From assembly GCF_900215725.1 (NCBI RefSeq), contig NZ_LT962469.1, forward strand, positions 541,012-597,363: DNA of 56,352 nt, in the 5' to 3' direction. Below are positions 26,449 to 36,359 of this stretch, piece after piece. The translations under genes were made by a program, and so were the position numbers. The DNA is from Ezakiella peruensis (GTDB lineage Bacteria > Bacillota > Clostridia > Tissierellales > Peptoniphilaceae). The notes under the pieces were generated by a model, which did not search any database, was not told the origin of the DNA, and saw nothing but the letters and a program-made list of their open reading frames with translations. How positions within the stretch are numbered: position 1 is the first letter of the stretch; each line of letters starts with the position of its first letter.

Positions 26449-27795
26449 TTACTTGGCAATTTTTTCTTGCTTTTTACTTTGACTTTCTGCCCAAAGTTTG
26501 TCTGCTGTTGGTGACCAGGCCTCAGCAGCATTTTTGACTTTGGCACTTAGGTCATCAATATTTTCAGGTGCCTCCATATCGGTTGATTTAGCACCAGAAG
26601 CGTGAACCATTTTTTGCAGCATGCCAGGATTGTCAAGTAGGGGACATGGCTTTAGGTGATTGTCATTAAATGGTTGATTGCTTTGATATTGTTTAAAGAG
26701 GTCGCTTTGTAGACATTCAACTAAAGTGTGCTCTTTAATATTTACATTTGAATAGTGGATGAAGGCGCAGGGTTCGACATCTCCATTGGCATTAATATGC
26801 AAGTAATTTCTGCCACCTGCAATGCAACCGTGGACATATTCTCCGTCATTCCAAAAATCAATCGTAAAAATTGGTTTAGTTTTTCTATAATTTCTTATTG
26901 CATGATACATTTGTTCTCTTTGTTCAGGTCTAACCATTAAATCGGTTGTTGAATTTACACCTATTGGCATAAAAGTAAAGAACCAAGCATAGAGGGCTCC
27001 TTTTTCAATCATCCAATCAAAATAAGCTTCGCTGCTTAGAGAGTCAACATTTTGACTGGTGTAGCAGCAAGATGCACCAAAGGGTAGCTTATATTTTTTA
27101 AGAATATCCATGGCTTCTTCAATTTTTTTAAAGACTCCGTTGCCTCTTCTAAAGTCAGTTGCATCTTCAAAGCCTTCTACCGAAATGGTTGGTATAAAGT
27201 TTTTCACTCTGAGCATTTCTTTGGCGAAATCTTCGTCAATCAAAGTGCCGTTTGTAAATGAAACAAAAAGGCAGTCAGGGTGGGCTTCACATAGTTTTAT
27301 AATCCTATCTTTGGCTACTAGAGGCTCGCCGCCTGAAAAGAGATAAACTGAAATTCCCAATTCTTTTCCTTGCCTAACGATCGAATCCAGAGTTTCAAAA
27401 TCTAAATTTAATTTGTTTCCGTACTCACTGGCCCAACATCCAATACATTTTAAATTACAACCACTGGTTGGATCCATTAAAATAGTCCAGGGGATAGAGC
27501 AGTCATATTTTTTCATCATCTTAGGGCGTTTGTCCTTCCAGTTTATATACCCGTTGACAAAAAAGTTTACAAGGATGGTTTCTCTAACGCCTTTGTCTAT
27601 GTCCCAAATACTTTCTATTAATGGATACCAGTTGGAATTTTTATCCAGAGCAGCTTCTTTTATTTTGTGAAAGCTAGGGTCATCCTTGACTCCTGGCAAA
27701 TATTTTTCGGCCCAGGCAACTGCTTTTGGAATATTCTCGTCTGGATTGGAGTTTAAATAGCCTATTAATTTTTTCATTGCATAATCTTTAATCAT
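26449..27795 (-). CDS. Radical SAM protein with SPASM-like C-terminus
   Basis: A 448-residue protein. The SAM-cluster motif CxxxCxxC is at Cys113, Cys117 and Cys120 (SGCNLKCIGCW), followed by the GGEP block (SGGEPL) for SAM binding. The C-terminal part has cysteines in HGCIAGGRNYLHINANGDVEPCAFIHYSN and CPLLDNP, which looks like the auxiliary-cluster pattern of SPASM proteins that modify peptides or other enzymes. A preceding helical stretch of about 95 residues is not part of the core. No precursor peptide or partner gene is visible next to it, so the substrate is unknown. RBS GAGGAA precedes the ATG. Confidence 0.85.
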   Translation of the reverse strand: MIKDYAMKKLIGYLNSNPDENIPKAVAWAEKYLPGVKDDPSFHKIKEAALDKNSNWYPLIESIWDIDKGVRETILVNFFVNGYINWKDKRPKMMKKYDCSIPWTILMDPTSGCNLKCIGCWASEYGNKLNLDFETLDSIVRQGKELGISVYLFSGGEPLVAKDRIIKLCEAHPDCLFVSFTNGTLIDEDFAKEMLRVKNFIPTISVEGFEDATDFRRGNGVFKKIEEAMDILKKYKLPFGASCCYTSQNVDSLSSEAYFDWMIEKGALYAWFFTFMPIGVNSTTDLMVRPEQREQMYHAIRNYRKTKPIFTIDFWNDGEYVHGCIAGGRNYLHINANGDVEPCAFIHYSNVNIKEHTLVECLQSDLFKQYQSNQPFNDNHLKPCPLLDNPGMLQKMVHASGAKSTDMEAPENIDDLSAKVKNAAEAWSPTADKLWAESQSKKQEKIAK

Positions 27796-27985
27796 AAAAT
27801 TCCTCTTTTCTATGTTTTATAATTTGATAATACAAAACTCTCAGTTACCAATAAAACTCATTTACCTATGTATTTTAAAAGCTTATGAGGAGTAAAATAT
27901 TATCCTTAAAAACACTTTACCCACAAGTGTGTATAATTAAACAAACGAGTAACAATTTATATGAGATATTTTTTACGAAAAATTT

Positions 27986-28035
27986 CAAAAAAATAATGGC
28001 TTGCTAGCTAATATTTATAGCTTACAAGCCATTAT
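27986..28035 (-). terminator. Terminator of the HD phosphohydrolase gene
   Basis: Perfect 11-bp stem, ATAATGGCTTG (27993-28003) with CAAGCCATTAT (28025-28035), loop of 21 nt, followed on the minus strand by seven T. The rest of the 287-bp gap (27796-28082) shows no gene. Confidence 0.85.
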
Positions 28036-28082
28036 CAAGAAGCAAATAAAATTTAAATTTATCTGCATTTAGTTAAAAAATT

Positions 28083-28649
28083 TTATTTAAAATATTTTTT
28101 TGCGTTTTCTAAAACATAATTATAAATTTCATCATTAAATTCTTTGATTGGTTCCATGCGTTTTAAAAAACTTTCCCAGCTGACTTTATATTCTAGCCAA
28201 GTTCCACCATTGTTATAGATGTTATTTATTACGGGTTGTAAGCGATCCATGGCATTGGCGTATTTTGCCTCAGGAGTTTTGCATTCGTCAAATTCAATCC
28301 AAAGATTTTTTAAATCTTCGCCCAAATCTCCAGGCAAAATTCCATAAATTCTCTCGGCAGCTTTTTGCTCACGCTCGGCCTTGTCTTTATAGCCTTCTGT
28401 ATCGTAGGCAAAAGTATCGCCAGCATCAATTTCAACCAGGTCATGGACCAAGAGCATTCTAATGCATTTATCTATATCTACATCTCCTGCGTAGTCTTGG
28501 AAAATAATTCCCATAGTTGCGATAGAAAAACTGTGCTCAGCATCGTTTTCTCTTCTATCTAATCCAATTATTTTGGTTCTTCTTTCTATTGTTTTCATTT
28601 TTTCAATTGTTGTTACGAATTCTATTTTTTTCATTAAATTTTCTTGCAT
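28083..28649 (-). CDS. HD-domain phosphohydrolase (YfbR/HDDC2-like)
   Basis: A 188-residue HD-superfamily protein. The metal ligands appear as ENDAEHSFSIA (first His, residues about 34-44), LLVHDLVEIDAGDT (HD pair, about 66-79) and a later Asp in ANAMDRLQPV (about 132-141). Length and motif spacing match the YfbR/HDDC2 group, which removes phosphate from deoxynucleoside 5'-monophosphates. The exact substrate is not proved. The ATG at 28649 is 5 bp from GAGGTG; a second in-frame ATG (28634) has no such site. Transcribed alone. Confidence 0.85.
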   Translation of the reverse strand: MQENLMKKIEFVTTIEKMKTIERRTKIIGLDRRENDAEHSFSIATMGIIFQDYAGDVDIDKCIRMLLVHDLVEIDAGDTFAYDTEGYKDKAEREQKAAERIYGILPGDLGEDLKNLWIEFDECKTPEAKYANAMDRLQPVINNIYNNGGTWLEYKVSWESFLKRMEPIKEFNDEIYNYVLENAKKYFK

Positions 28650-28665
28650 AATTCACCTCAAATAT

Positions 28666-28693
28666 ATTATACCATATGATCTATATTTCTCAA
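28666..28693 (-). promoter_or_regulatory. Promoter of the HD phosphohydrolase gene
   Basis: Minus strand: TTGAGA (28693-28688), 16 bp, TATAAT (28671-28666), with TGG before the -10 (extended). Confidence 0.7.
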
Positions 28694-28724
28694 ATATGCA
28701 AAAAAATATTGTCTAGGTCAATGC

Positions 28725-28753
28725 TTGAAAAAACTGGGCTTTTGTGGTATATT
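28725..28753 (+). promoter_or_regulatory. Promoter of the alr operon
   Basis: TTGAAA (28725-28730), 17 bp, TATATT (28748-28753) with TGG before it (extended -10). It lies just before the binding site of alr and shows that the longer open frame upstream of the alr ATG is promoter, not coding. Confidence 0.7.
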
Positions 28754-28772
28754 TTATATGAAGGTGGAGAAT

Positions 28773-29933
28773 ATGAATTTTGAAGATATAAGGCCTTGTT
28801 GGTTGGAAATAAATTTAGATAATTTATGCCACAATATACATATTATCAAGGAACACTTAAATCCAAATAGTGAAATAATGGCAGTAATTAAAGCTAATGC
28901 ATACAATCATGATGCGATTACTATTGCAAAAAAATTGCAGGAGATTGGAGTGCACCGTTTTTGTGTGTCCATTTTAAGCGAGGGGCTTGAACTTAGAAAT
29001 GCTGGTATCAATGATCCGATTTTACTTTTAAATTATGTCAGAGATACTGAAATAAAAGAAGCTATAGTGAAAGACCTAGAAATGACTGTTTACGATATGG
29101 AGCAGGCTAGGCTTATAAATAAAATTGCTGGCGAACTAGGTAAAAAAGCTAAAATTCATATCAAGATTGATACTGGTATGAGTAGGATTGGATTTTTGCC
29201 AGGCACTGTTGCTTTTGGAAAGATAATGGAAATTATTTCTTTTGAAAACATTGAGTGCGATGGTATCTACAGTCATTTTGCAACTTCGGACATGGTTGAC
29301 CTTGGAAACACAAGGAAGCAATATCAAATATTTTCTACTTTTGTAAGTTCGATTGAACATGCTCTTGGAAAAAAATTAAAAAAACATATTTCAAATTCCG
29401 GTGCGATTATGGATTATCCTGAGTTTGATCTTGACTATGTAAGGCCTGGAATTATCATGTATGGTTATCCGCCTTCAGGTCAAATGAGAAGCAAATGGGA
29501 TTTAAAACCACTAATGACTTTGAAAGCTTTGGTCAGCAATTTAAAAATTTTACCTGAGGGAAGTGGAGTAAGTTATGGCCAAACCTTTGTTACAAAACGC
29601 ATTACAAAAGTTGCTACAATTCCACTAGGTTATGCTGATGGGATTTCACGCCTTCTATCAAACAAATTTTCAGTAAACATAGATGGGAAGAAAGCTCCAT
29701 CAATAGGTAATATTTGTATGGACCAATTTATGGTGGACGTTACTGATAATAGCGATGTAAAAATAGGCGATGAAGTAGTTATCTTTGGCTCAGGAGAAGG
29801 GGATACAACTTTACCAGAACTTGCGGCCATCATGGGTACTATCCATTATGAAATAATGTGCATGCTATCACGCAGAATTCCAAGAGTTATCATCGATAAA
29901 GGTGAGGTTAAGGATATTATAAACTATGTATAG
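28773..29933 (+). CDS. alr: Alanine racemase
   Basis: A 386-residue PLP enzyme that makes D-alanine for peptidoglycan. The N-terminal barrel begins [12 protein letters not shown]; the PLP lysine is Lys40 in [10 protein letters not shown] (commonly KANAYGHG, so Asn and Asp replace the two glycines). Later blocks are [37 protein letters not shown] and [11 protein letters not shown]. The frame is open upstream to TTG 28725, but the ATG at 28773 has AAGGTGG at the right distance and gives the family length. First gene of a tight operon reaching to tkt at 36221. Confidence 0.95.
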   Translation: MNFEDIRPCWLEINLDNLCHNIHIIKEHLNPNSEIMAVIKANAYNHDAITIAKKLQEIGVHRFCVSILSEGLELRNAGINDPILLLNYVRDTEIKEAIVKDLEMTVYDMEQARLINKIAGELGKKAKIHIKIDTGMSRIGFLPGTVAFGKIMEIISFENIECDGIYSHFATSDMVDLGNTRKQYQIFSTFVSSIEHALGKKLKKHISNSGAIMDYPEFDLDYVRPGIIMYGYPPSGQMRSKWDLKPLMTLKALVSNLKILPEGSGVSYGQTFVTKRITKVATIPLGYADGISRLLSNKFSVNIDGKKAPSIGNICMDQFMVDVTDNSDVKIGDEVVIFGSGEGDTTLPELAAIMGTIHYEIMCMLSRRIPRVIIDKGEVKDIINYV

Positions 29934-29944
29934 GATGTGCACAT

Positions 29945-30400
29945 ATGAATAATAAGAACAATCAAAAGCTAGATAAGGCAAGTATAAAAGAAAACAATTT
30001 GCAAAAACAGGATGTTAAAAAAATAGCCCCAAAACAAAATAGGGAGAAAATTACTATATTGAGGGGAGATTTATTTTATGCTGACCTTTCTCCAGTTATT
30101 GGTAGCGAGCAGGGTGGAGTTCGACCTGTTGTAATAATACAAAACGACATTGGAAATAAATTCTCTCCAACTACTATTGTGGCGGCTATTACATCTGTAA
30201 AAAACAAATCTAGTATGCCTACCCACGTAAATGTTGGCAAGGATGTTGGGGGTCTTCCAAAGGATTCAGTTATTCTCTTGGAGCAGATTAGAACTATTGA
30301 CAAAAGGCGTTTAAGAGAAAAAATTGGAAGGATGACCGATGCAAAGATGAAAGAAATTGATAAGGCTTTGGGAATAAGCGTCCACTTGCAGGAGGACTAA
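29945..30400 (+). CDS. mazF: MazF/NdoA-type endoribonuclease toxin with basic N-terminal extension
   Basis: A 151-residue protein whose residues from about 37 on match MazF/NdoA closely ([51 protein letters not shown]). MazF toxins cut single-stranded mRNA at short specific sequences and are held in check by MazE. Here no mazE lies in front: alr ends 11 bp earlier. Instead there is an extension of about 36 residues rich in Lys, Asn and Gln. An internal TTG (about 30058) would give a protein of normal MazF length, but its binding site AGGGAG is rather far. The stop overlaps the next ATG (TAATG). Confidence 0.92.
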   Translation: MNNKNNQKLDKASIKENNLQKQDVKKIAPKQNREKITILRGDLFYADLSPVIGSEQGGVRPVVIIQNDIGNKFSPTTIVAAITSVKNKSSMPTHVNVGKDVGGLPKDSVILLEQIRTIDKRRLREKIGRMTDAKMKEIDKALGISVHLQED

Positions 30401-31338
30401 TGGAAGATAAATATATTGAATTTTTGTCAGAAAATACTGGGATAAAAAATAAAGAAGATATTTTAAGCAAATACCAAGAAGAATCTAAATTTAGAACTTA
30501 TTGTGAAGATGATAAGATCATTGGTTTTGTTGGAGTAAATATTCGTGATTTAAATTACAGGGCCAAGGAATATAAATCTACTTTTATTGCTGATTCTAAT
30601 GTTATCAAAGACAGAAGAAGAGAGGGCATATATACAAATTTATATAGGGAATTTGAAGATCAAGTAAAAAATGAACTTATGTATGCATTACCCCTTCAGT
30701 ATGAACTTATAAACTTGGTCGATAAGCAAGATTATAAAATTGTTGGAGAGGTCAATGCTTATGCAAAGATTCTAGATCCGTCCAATGTAACTTCTAATGG
30801 AATTTTTACATTTGTAGCCAAGATAATAAATTCAATTTCAAATTTAAGGACCAAAAAAATTACTTATTCAGGCTTTGACCTTAAGGATGAACTGGACTTA
30901 AACCAAGTTGATGTACTCTTTGATAAAGTCAAGTCTGATTATGGATTTATGGCTAAGAGATCTGGAGAATGGATTTCAAATAGGATAAATAATAGACCTA
31001 ATTATAAATTTATTTCTACTTACAAGGATGGCATAGAAGGATATATAATTTATAAGGAGATAGACAAGGCTGATATAAAATACTATATGGTAATGGATAT
31101 TTTATATACTAGTGAAGAAGCTTTAGAATCTATGTATGATCACTTTTTAAAGAAAGCTAAAGATGAAAAGGTTAATTTGATTGGCATTTGGAAAAATCCA
31201 AAGACTTCAAAATTAATTAAGAATAAGAGTTTTCAAAATGCAAAGAGCTCATTTCCGCTTGTGGTAAAGAGTGGTTTATCTGAGGCCTTGAACATCGAAG
31301 AATGGTATTTACAACCTATCGAGGGGGAAACTTATTAA
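30400..31338 (+). CDS. GNAT-family acyltransferase-like protein
   Basis: A 312-residue soluble protein. The first half contains a GNAT-like core: KIIGFVGVNIRD strand, then IADSNVIKDRRREGIYTNLYREFED, where RRREGIYTNL resembles the acetyl-CoA loop (R/Q-x-x-G-x-G/A), though with changes. The second half is a further mixed alpha/beta region that could be a second GNAT fold. It sits between mazF and the glycosyltransferase::CsaB fusion with one-base TAATG overlaps at both ends, so an acyl transfer step on the wall polymer is a reasonable guess. Substrate unknown. Confidence 0.65.
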   Translation: MEDKYIEFLSENTGIKNKEDILSKYQEESKFRTYCEDDKIIGFVGVNIRDLNYRAKEYKSTFIADSNVIKDRRREGIYTNLYREFEDQVKNELMYALPLQYELINLVDKQDYKIVGEVNAYAKILDPSNVTSNGIFTFVAKIINSISNLRTKKITYSGFDLKDELDLNQVDVLFDKVKSDYGFMAKRSGEWISNRINNRPNYKFISTYKDGIEGYIIYKEIDKADIKYYMVMDILYTSEEALESMYDHFLKKAKDEKVNLIGIWKNPKTSKLIKNKSFQNAKSSFPLVVKSGLSEALNIEEWYLQPIEGETY

Positions 31339-33542
31339 TGATTAAAGTACTTCACCTTATTAGCGGTGGCGATACAGGTGGTGCAAAAACGCATATTATG
31401 ACCCTACTTAATGAGATACAAAATCACATTGACGTTAGGCTGGGAGTATTTTTTAAAGACGTATTCTTGGATGAAGCCAAGGACTTAGGGTTATCTACTG
31501 TTGTTTTTGAACAAAAGAGTAGATTTGATTTGAGTGTCGTTAATGATATAGTTGAATATGTTAATAAAGAGGGAATAGACTTGGTGCATTGCCATGGGGC
31601 AAGGGCTAATTTTATTGCCTTTTTTTTGATGAAGAAATTAAAGCATGTTAAATTTTTATCGACTGTTCACTCAGATCCAAGATTGGATTTTAAGGGAAAT
31701 TTTTATAAGCAATTGATTTTTAAAAATTTAAATACCTTTGCTCTAAAACGTTTTAAAAATTATGTAGCTGTCAGTGATGATTTTAAAAACATGCTCCTCA
31801 ATCGTGGGTTTTCCAAGAAAAATATTGACGTTGTCTACAATGGAATAAATCTTGAGGCCAAAGATAAATTTGTACCCAAAGAAGAGTTTTTAGACAGGTA
31901 TAATATTCGCCATGATGGAATTAAAATCGGAATTCTTGCAAGGCTTGATGAGGTTAAAGACCACAGGACTTTTATTAGGGCAGCTGAAGAATTTTTAAAA
32001 GAGGCTGATGCTGACTTTTTAATAGGTGGTAGCGGCGGGCTAATGGACGAGCTCAAAAAAATGACAGAAGATCTTAGAATATCAGACCGAGTTCATTTTT
32101 TGGGCGAGGTTAAAGATCCGTTTTCATTTATCAACGCCATAGATATAAATGTTTTATCGAGTTTATCAGAAAGTTTCCCTTATGTTATATTGGAGGGTGC
32201 TAAGTATTCCAAGCCCATGGTTGCGACTCATGTGGGAGGCGTTCCAAAGGTAGTAATCGATGATTATAGCGGATACACTTATGAGCCTGGCGATTATAAA
32301 AAATTAAGCGAACGCTTGCTTGACTTGGCTCAAAATGACGACAAAAGAATTCAATATGGGAAAAATCTCCATGAAATAGTTTTGAATAAATACAGCAGCC
32401 ATAGCATGTCTAGAATGCAGTTGGATATTTACAATAAGATTTTATTTGGCAAAACTATTGTGCTGTCGGGCTTTTATGGCTTTGATAACCAAGGCGATGA
32501 CGCGATTCTTGAAGCTATAGTTGGCGAACTAAAAAGAAGAGACAAAACTCTTCGTTTAAGAGTTTTATCCAACAATCCAAACAAGACTCGTGAGGTCTAC
32601 GATGTCGATGCAGTATATAGGTTTAACCCTTTTGTTGTGGGATCAACAATAAAGAAAGGAGACATGCTCATATCTGGAGGAGGCAGTTTGCTTCAAGACG
32701 TTACGAGTTCACGGTCTCTCTGGTATTATTTATATGTAATCTCTGTTGCAAAACGCAAGAATAAAAAAGTTTGTATCTATGCCAATGGAGTTGGCCCAAT
32801 AAATGGGAAATTCAATAGAAAGCTTACTAAAAAAGTTTTAAAGGATGTTGACTTAATTACATTAAGAGACGATGATTCGGCTAAGTACTTGGAAGAAATT
32901 GGAATAGCCAAAGATAAATGTCTGGTAAGGTCCGATCCAGTTTTCTTACTTAAAGAAAATACAGATGAGGCAGAGAAAATATTATCAGATATAAATATTA
33001 ATGGTGAATTTATCGTTGTAAATTTGAGGCCATGGAATGATGATGAGAAAATGATAGATCAGATGGCCTTTGCTATAAATAAACTCATGAGTGAAGGCCA
33101 CAAGATTTTGCTCATACCAATGCATATGTCCAAGGATACTCCAATATTAAAGCGACTTGAGGATAAATGTCAGAATGAAAACCTTTATTCTTACTATGAA
33201 GATATGAGCGTCACTACGCTTATGGGGATTTTTTCTAAGGCTCAGATGGTTCTAGCCATGAGACTTCACGGTGTGATTTATTCTGCGGCAGTTCATACAA
33301 AGCCACTGGCTATAAGTTATGACCCAAAAGTAAAAAGCTTTATGGAGAGCATTGACTCAGATTATATTATAGATATAAATGATATTGATGGGCAAAAAGT
33401 TTACCAAGAAATAAAAAAATGCTTAGCAGATAAAGGTTATTTAAATAATATAGAAAATAAAGACGAAGAAAGAAAGGAATTAGCAAGATTAAATGCGATT
33501 GAAGCACTTGACTTGCTAAAGGATATGAATGAGAAAAATTAA
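31338..33542 (+). CDS. Fusion of a GT4 glycosyltransferase and a CsaB-type polysaccharide pyruvyltransferase
   Basis: A 734-residue two-domain protein. Residues 1 to about 368 are a GT-B glycosyltransferase of family 4 type (start VLHLISGGDTGGAKTH, VHCHGARAN, VSSLSESFPYVILEGAKYSKP). Residues about 371-734 are a CsaB-like pyruvyltransferase (SGFYGFDNQGDDAILEAI, DMLISGGGSLLQDVTS, IYANGVGPI, RDDDSAKYLEEIG, LAMRLHGVIYSAA). CsaB puts ketal pyruvate on N-acetylmannosamine of the secondary wall polymer that anchors SLH-domain proteins. The ATG at 31338 overlaps the GNAT stop; the longer open frame inside the GNAT gene is ignored. tagA follows with a 14-bp overlap. Confidence 0.92.
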   Translation: MIKVLHLISGGDTGGAKTHIMTLLNEIQNHIDVRLGVFFKDVFLDEAKDLGLSTVVFEQKSRFDLSVVNDIVEYVNKEGIDLVHCHGARANFIAFFLMKKLKHVKFLSTVHSDPRLDFKGNFYKQLIFKNLNTFALKRFKNYVAVSDDFKNMLLNRGFSKKNIDVVYNGINLEAKDKFVPKEEFLDRYNIRHDGIKIGILARLDEVKDHRTFIRAAEEFLKEADADFLIGGSGGLMDELKKMTEDLRISDRVHFLGEVKDPFSFINAIDINVLSSLSESFPYVILEGAKYSKPMVATHVGGVPKVVIDDYSGYTYEPGDYKKLSERLLDLAQNDDKRIQYGKNLHEIVLNKYSSHSMSRMQLDIYNKILFGKTIVLSGFYGFDNQGDDAILEAIVGELKRRDKTLRLRVLSNNPNKTREVYDVDAVYRFNPFVVGSTIKKGDMLISGGGSLLQDVTSSRSLWYYLYVISVAKRKNKKVCIYANGVGPINGKFNRKLTKKVLKDVDLITLRDDDSAKYLEEIGIAKDKCLVRSDPVFLLKENTDEAEKILSDININGEFIVVNLRPWNDDEKMIDQMAFAINKLMSEGHKILLIPMHMSKDTPILKRLEDKCQNENLYSYYEDMSVTTLMGIFSKAQMVLAMRLHGVIYSAAVHTKPLAISYDPKVKSFMESIDSDYIIDINDIDGQKVYQEIKKCLADKGYLNNIENKDEERKELARLNAIEALDLLKDMNEKN

Positions 33543-34269
33543 TGTGCTTGGTGTAAAATTTTCGGATATCAATGACCATGAACTTGACGAAATTTTAAGG
33601 TCAAATATGACCGGGTCCAATAATTTTAAGATAATCACACCAAACCCAGAGATTGTTATGAGGGCCAAAAAGGACAAGAAACTTATAGAACTTATAAATA
33701 GTGCTGGCCTCGTACTAAAAGATGGAGTTGGGATTGTAATTGCCCAAAAGATTGCCGGCATAGAAGGTGAGGGCAGACAAACTGGCTTTGATACTCTAAA
33801 GAAAATTTTATCAATAGCAGATGAAAAGGCTTTGGATATTTATATAGTTGGGGCAAAACAAGAAACTCTGGACCAGGCAATAGAAAATATAAAAAAAGAT
33901 TATAAAAATTTAAATATAGTGGGGGCCCATAATGGGTATTTTGAATTAAATTCGCCCCAAGAGCAAGAAATTTTAAAGGATATAGAAAATAAAAAACCGC
34001 ACTTAGTTGTTTCTGCAATGGGTTTTCCCAAGCAAGAATATTTTATATCAAAATTAGATGGACTAACTTCAATGTCAATAGGCGTTGGAGGAAGCTTAGA
34101 TGTAATTAGTGGAAATTTAAAACGGGCACCAAAATGGGTACAAAAAATTGGCATGGAATGGTTTTATAGATTATTAAAAGAACCATCCAGAATTAAAAGA
34201 CAGTTAGTAATACCACATTTTTTAATAAAAGTAGTGACTAATAAAAAATCTATAAGGGAGGAATTATGA
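33529..34269 (+). CDS. tagA: WecG/TagA/CpsF family glycosyltransferase (GT26)
   Basis: A 246-residue GT26 protein: [13 protein letters not shown] (residues 37-49), DGVGIVIA (about 65-72), PKQEYFI and the basic C-terminal [38 protein letters not shown]. TagA moves ManNAc onto GlcNAc-PP-undecaprenyl at the inner face of the membrane, the first committed step for teichoic-acid-like and SLH-anchoring polymers. In Paenibacillus, CsaB uses exactly the TagA product, which fits its coupling here to the CsaB fusion. The ATG lies inside the end of the fusion gene, and its stop overlaps tkt. Confidence 0.93.
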   Translation: MRKINVLGVKFSDINDHELDEILRSNMTGSNNFKIITPNPEIVMRAKKDKKLIELINSAGLVLKDGVGIVIAQKIAGIEGEGRQTGFDTLKKILSIADEKALDIYIVGAKQETLDQAIENIKKDYKNLNIVGAHNGYFELNSPQEQEILKDIENKKPHLVVSAMGFPKQEYFISKLDGLTSMSIGVGGSLDVISGNLKRAPKWVQKIGMEWFYRLLKEPSRIKRQLVIPHFLIKVVTNKKSIREEL

Positions 34270-36221
34270 ACAACATTGATAATCTTACAATTAATACGCT
34301 GAGAATGCTTTCTGTCGATATGATTGGCAAAGCAAACTCTGGACACCCAGGCTTACCGCTTGGAGCAGCACCTATGGCTTATGCTTTATTTAAAGATCAT
34401 TTAAAATTTAATCCAAACAAACCTCATTGGTCAAATAGGGACAGGTTTGTTTTATCAGCAGGACACGGATCAGCACTCTTGTATAGCTTGCTTCATGTCT
34501 TTGGCTTTGAACTAAGCATGGATGATTTAAAAGATTTTAGACAATTAAATTCAAAGACACCAGGTCACCCAGAATACGGCCACACATTAGGAGTTGACGC
34601 TACATCTGGACCTCTTGGTCAAGGACTTGCCATGGCTGTTGGCATGGCACTAGCAGAAGCTCATCTCCACGATACATTTAAAGGAGCAAACAATCCTGTA
34701 GACCATTACACATACGCTCTAGTAGGAGACGGATGTTTGATGGAAGGCATTAGCCACGAAGCAGCAAGTTTTGCAGGCTCCCATAAGTTAGGAAAATTAA
34801 TTGTCCTTTACGATTCAAATAATATTACAATTGATGGGTCAACTGATATTACATTTGCTGACGACACACTAAAGAGATTTGAAGCTTATGGCTGGCATAC
34901 TCAAAAGCTGGAAGACGGCACAGACATCGAAGCTATTTCAAAAGCTATTAGCAAGGCCAAAGAAGATGACAGGCCTTCATTAATAGAAATTAAAACTGTT
35001 ATTGGTTTTGGTGCAGGAAGTGTAGAAGGCAAAAATAAAAGTCATGGGGCTCCACTAAAAGAAGATGACTACAAGATTTTAAAAGAAAGACTCGGTTGGA
35101 ACTACGAATCCTTTACTGTTCCTCAAGAAGTGAAAGACCATGTAAAGGCCATTATTGATGAAAAAGTAAAGGCCTATGATGAATATAAGGCAAGTTTGAA
35201 CGAATTAAAGACAGAAAATTCAGAAAGATACGAAAAATTTGTTAAATTTATCCACACAGAGAAAGATGTTGACTTAAGTTCTTTGATGGATAAGGAGGAA
35301 AAAATTGCGACTAGGGCAGCAAGTGGTAAGGCAATTCAAGAAGTTGCAAAACAAGTTCAAAGTTTGGTTGGTGGCTCAGCTGACTTAGCTGGTTCAAATA
35401 ATACTACTATTGATGGCCAAGGATTTATTTCAAAAGACGATTACAGTCCACGCAATATTCACTTTGGTATTCGTGAATTTGCAATGGCTGCTATATCAAA
35501 CGGCATGGCCTTGCACGGAGGCGTTCGCCCATATTGCGCAACCTTCTTTGTCTTTAGTGACTATATGAAAGCAGCTATGAGACTCTCAGCTCTTATGGAT
35601 GTTCCTGTTGTTTATGTACTAACTCACGACTCAATAGGGGTTGGAGAAGACGGACCAACCCATCAACCTATAGAACAACTTGCAATGTTAAGAAGTCTGC
35701 CAAACTTTACAACAATTCGTCCAGCAGACTACAACGAAACAATCGTTGCATGGGAAGTCGCAATTAAAAATCATAAGCCAACTGCACTTGTATTAACAAG
35801 ACAAGGCTTACCAACACTTGATATAAATGCAAAAGACCTTGTAAAGGGCGCATACATTGCTAAAAAAGAAGATGAAAAGCTTGATGCAATTGTAATTGCG
35901 ACTGGATCTGAACTCTCAATAGCAATGGACGCAGCAAAGGAATTGGAGGCCTATGGAATTGGCACAAGAGTAGTCAGCATGCCTTCATGGGATCTATTTG
36001 AAGATCAAACAGATGAGTACAAACTCTCAGTTTTGCCAAAGGATACACCAAAAGTATCTGTTGAAGCACTATCCACATTTGGCTGGGATAAGTACACTCA
36101 AGGTGGAATAAAGTTAGGCATGGTTTCATTTGGAGCAAGCGGCAAGGGCGGAGATTTATTTGAACACTTCAAAATAAATTCAAAGGCAATTGTAGATGCA
36201 GTTAAAAAATCAGTTAAATAA
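34266..36221 (+). CDS. tkt: Transketolase
   Basis: A 651-residue thiamine-diphosphate enzyme of the non-oxidative pentose phosphate pathway, moving two-carbon units between sugar phosphates. The N-terminal block [17 protein letters not shown], the ThDP/Mg region [19 protein letters not shown] with [27 protein letters not shown] and [20 protein letters not shown] are all intact. The ATG overlaps the tagA stop (ATGA) with GGGAGG in front, so it is the last gene of the alr operon, closed by a long hairpin terminator. Confidence 0.97.
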   Translation: MNNIDNLTINTLRMLSVDMIGKANSGHPGLPLGAAPMAYALFKDHLKFNPNKPHWSNRDRFVLSAGHGSALLYSLLHVFGFELSMDDLKDFRQLNSKTPGHPEYGHTLGVDATSGPLGQGLAMAVGMALAEAHLHDTFKGANNPVDHYTYALVGDGCLMEGISHEAASFAGSHKLGKLIVLYDSNNITIDGSTDITFADDTLKRFEAYGWHTQKLEDGTDIEAISKAISKAKEDDRPSLIEIKTVIGFGAGSVEGKNKSHGAPLKEDDYKILKERLGWNYESFTVPQEVKDHVKAIIDEKVKAYDEYKASLNELKTENSERYEKFVKFIHTEKDVDLSSLMDKEEKIATRAASGKAIQEVAKQVQSLVGGSADLAGSNNTTIDGQGFISKDDYSPRNIHFGIREFAMAAISNGMALHGGVRPYCATFFVFSDYMKAAMRLSALMDVPVVYVLTHDSIGVGEDGPTHQPIEQLAMLRSLPNFTTIRPADYNETIVAWEVAIKNHKPTALVLTRQGLPTLDINAKDLVKGAYIAKKEDEKLDAIVIATGSELSIAMDAAKELEAYGIGTRVVSMPSWDLFEDQTDEYKLSVLPKDTPKVSVEALSTFGWDKYTQGGIKLGMVSFGASGKGGDLFEHFKINSKAIVDAVKKSVK

Positions 36222-36228
36222 AACAAAT

Positions 36229-36266
36229 AAAAGACTTCAAATACGTTTTTGTATTTGAAGTCTTTT
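36229..36266 (+). terminator. Terminator of the alr-tkt operon
   Basis: Perfect 16-bp stem, AAAAGACTTCAAATAC (36229-36244) with GTATTTGAAGTCTTTT (36251-36266), 6-nt loop. Confidence 0.9.
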
Positions 36267-36359
36267 GTATTTAAATTATAAAAATGCTTTAAAATTTTTT
36301 TATAGGGTATAAAACAAGTGATAGCTTTACTATACTGAATTAATTTAAAGGAGGGAATT

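Noticed and set aside
29934-29944. A hidden mazE between alr and mazF
   Set aside because: The gap is 11 bp; no frame of antitoxin size exists on either strand at this place.
33692-34018. 108-codon minus-strand frame inside tagA
   Set aside because: Antisense shadow of a well-supported glycosyltransferase gene.
36267-36335. PerR box upstream of catalase
   Set aside because: The region is AT-rich with partial palindromes, but none fits the 15-bp PerR consensus well enough.
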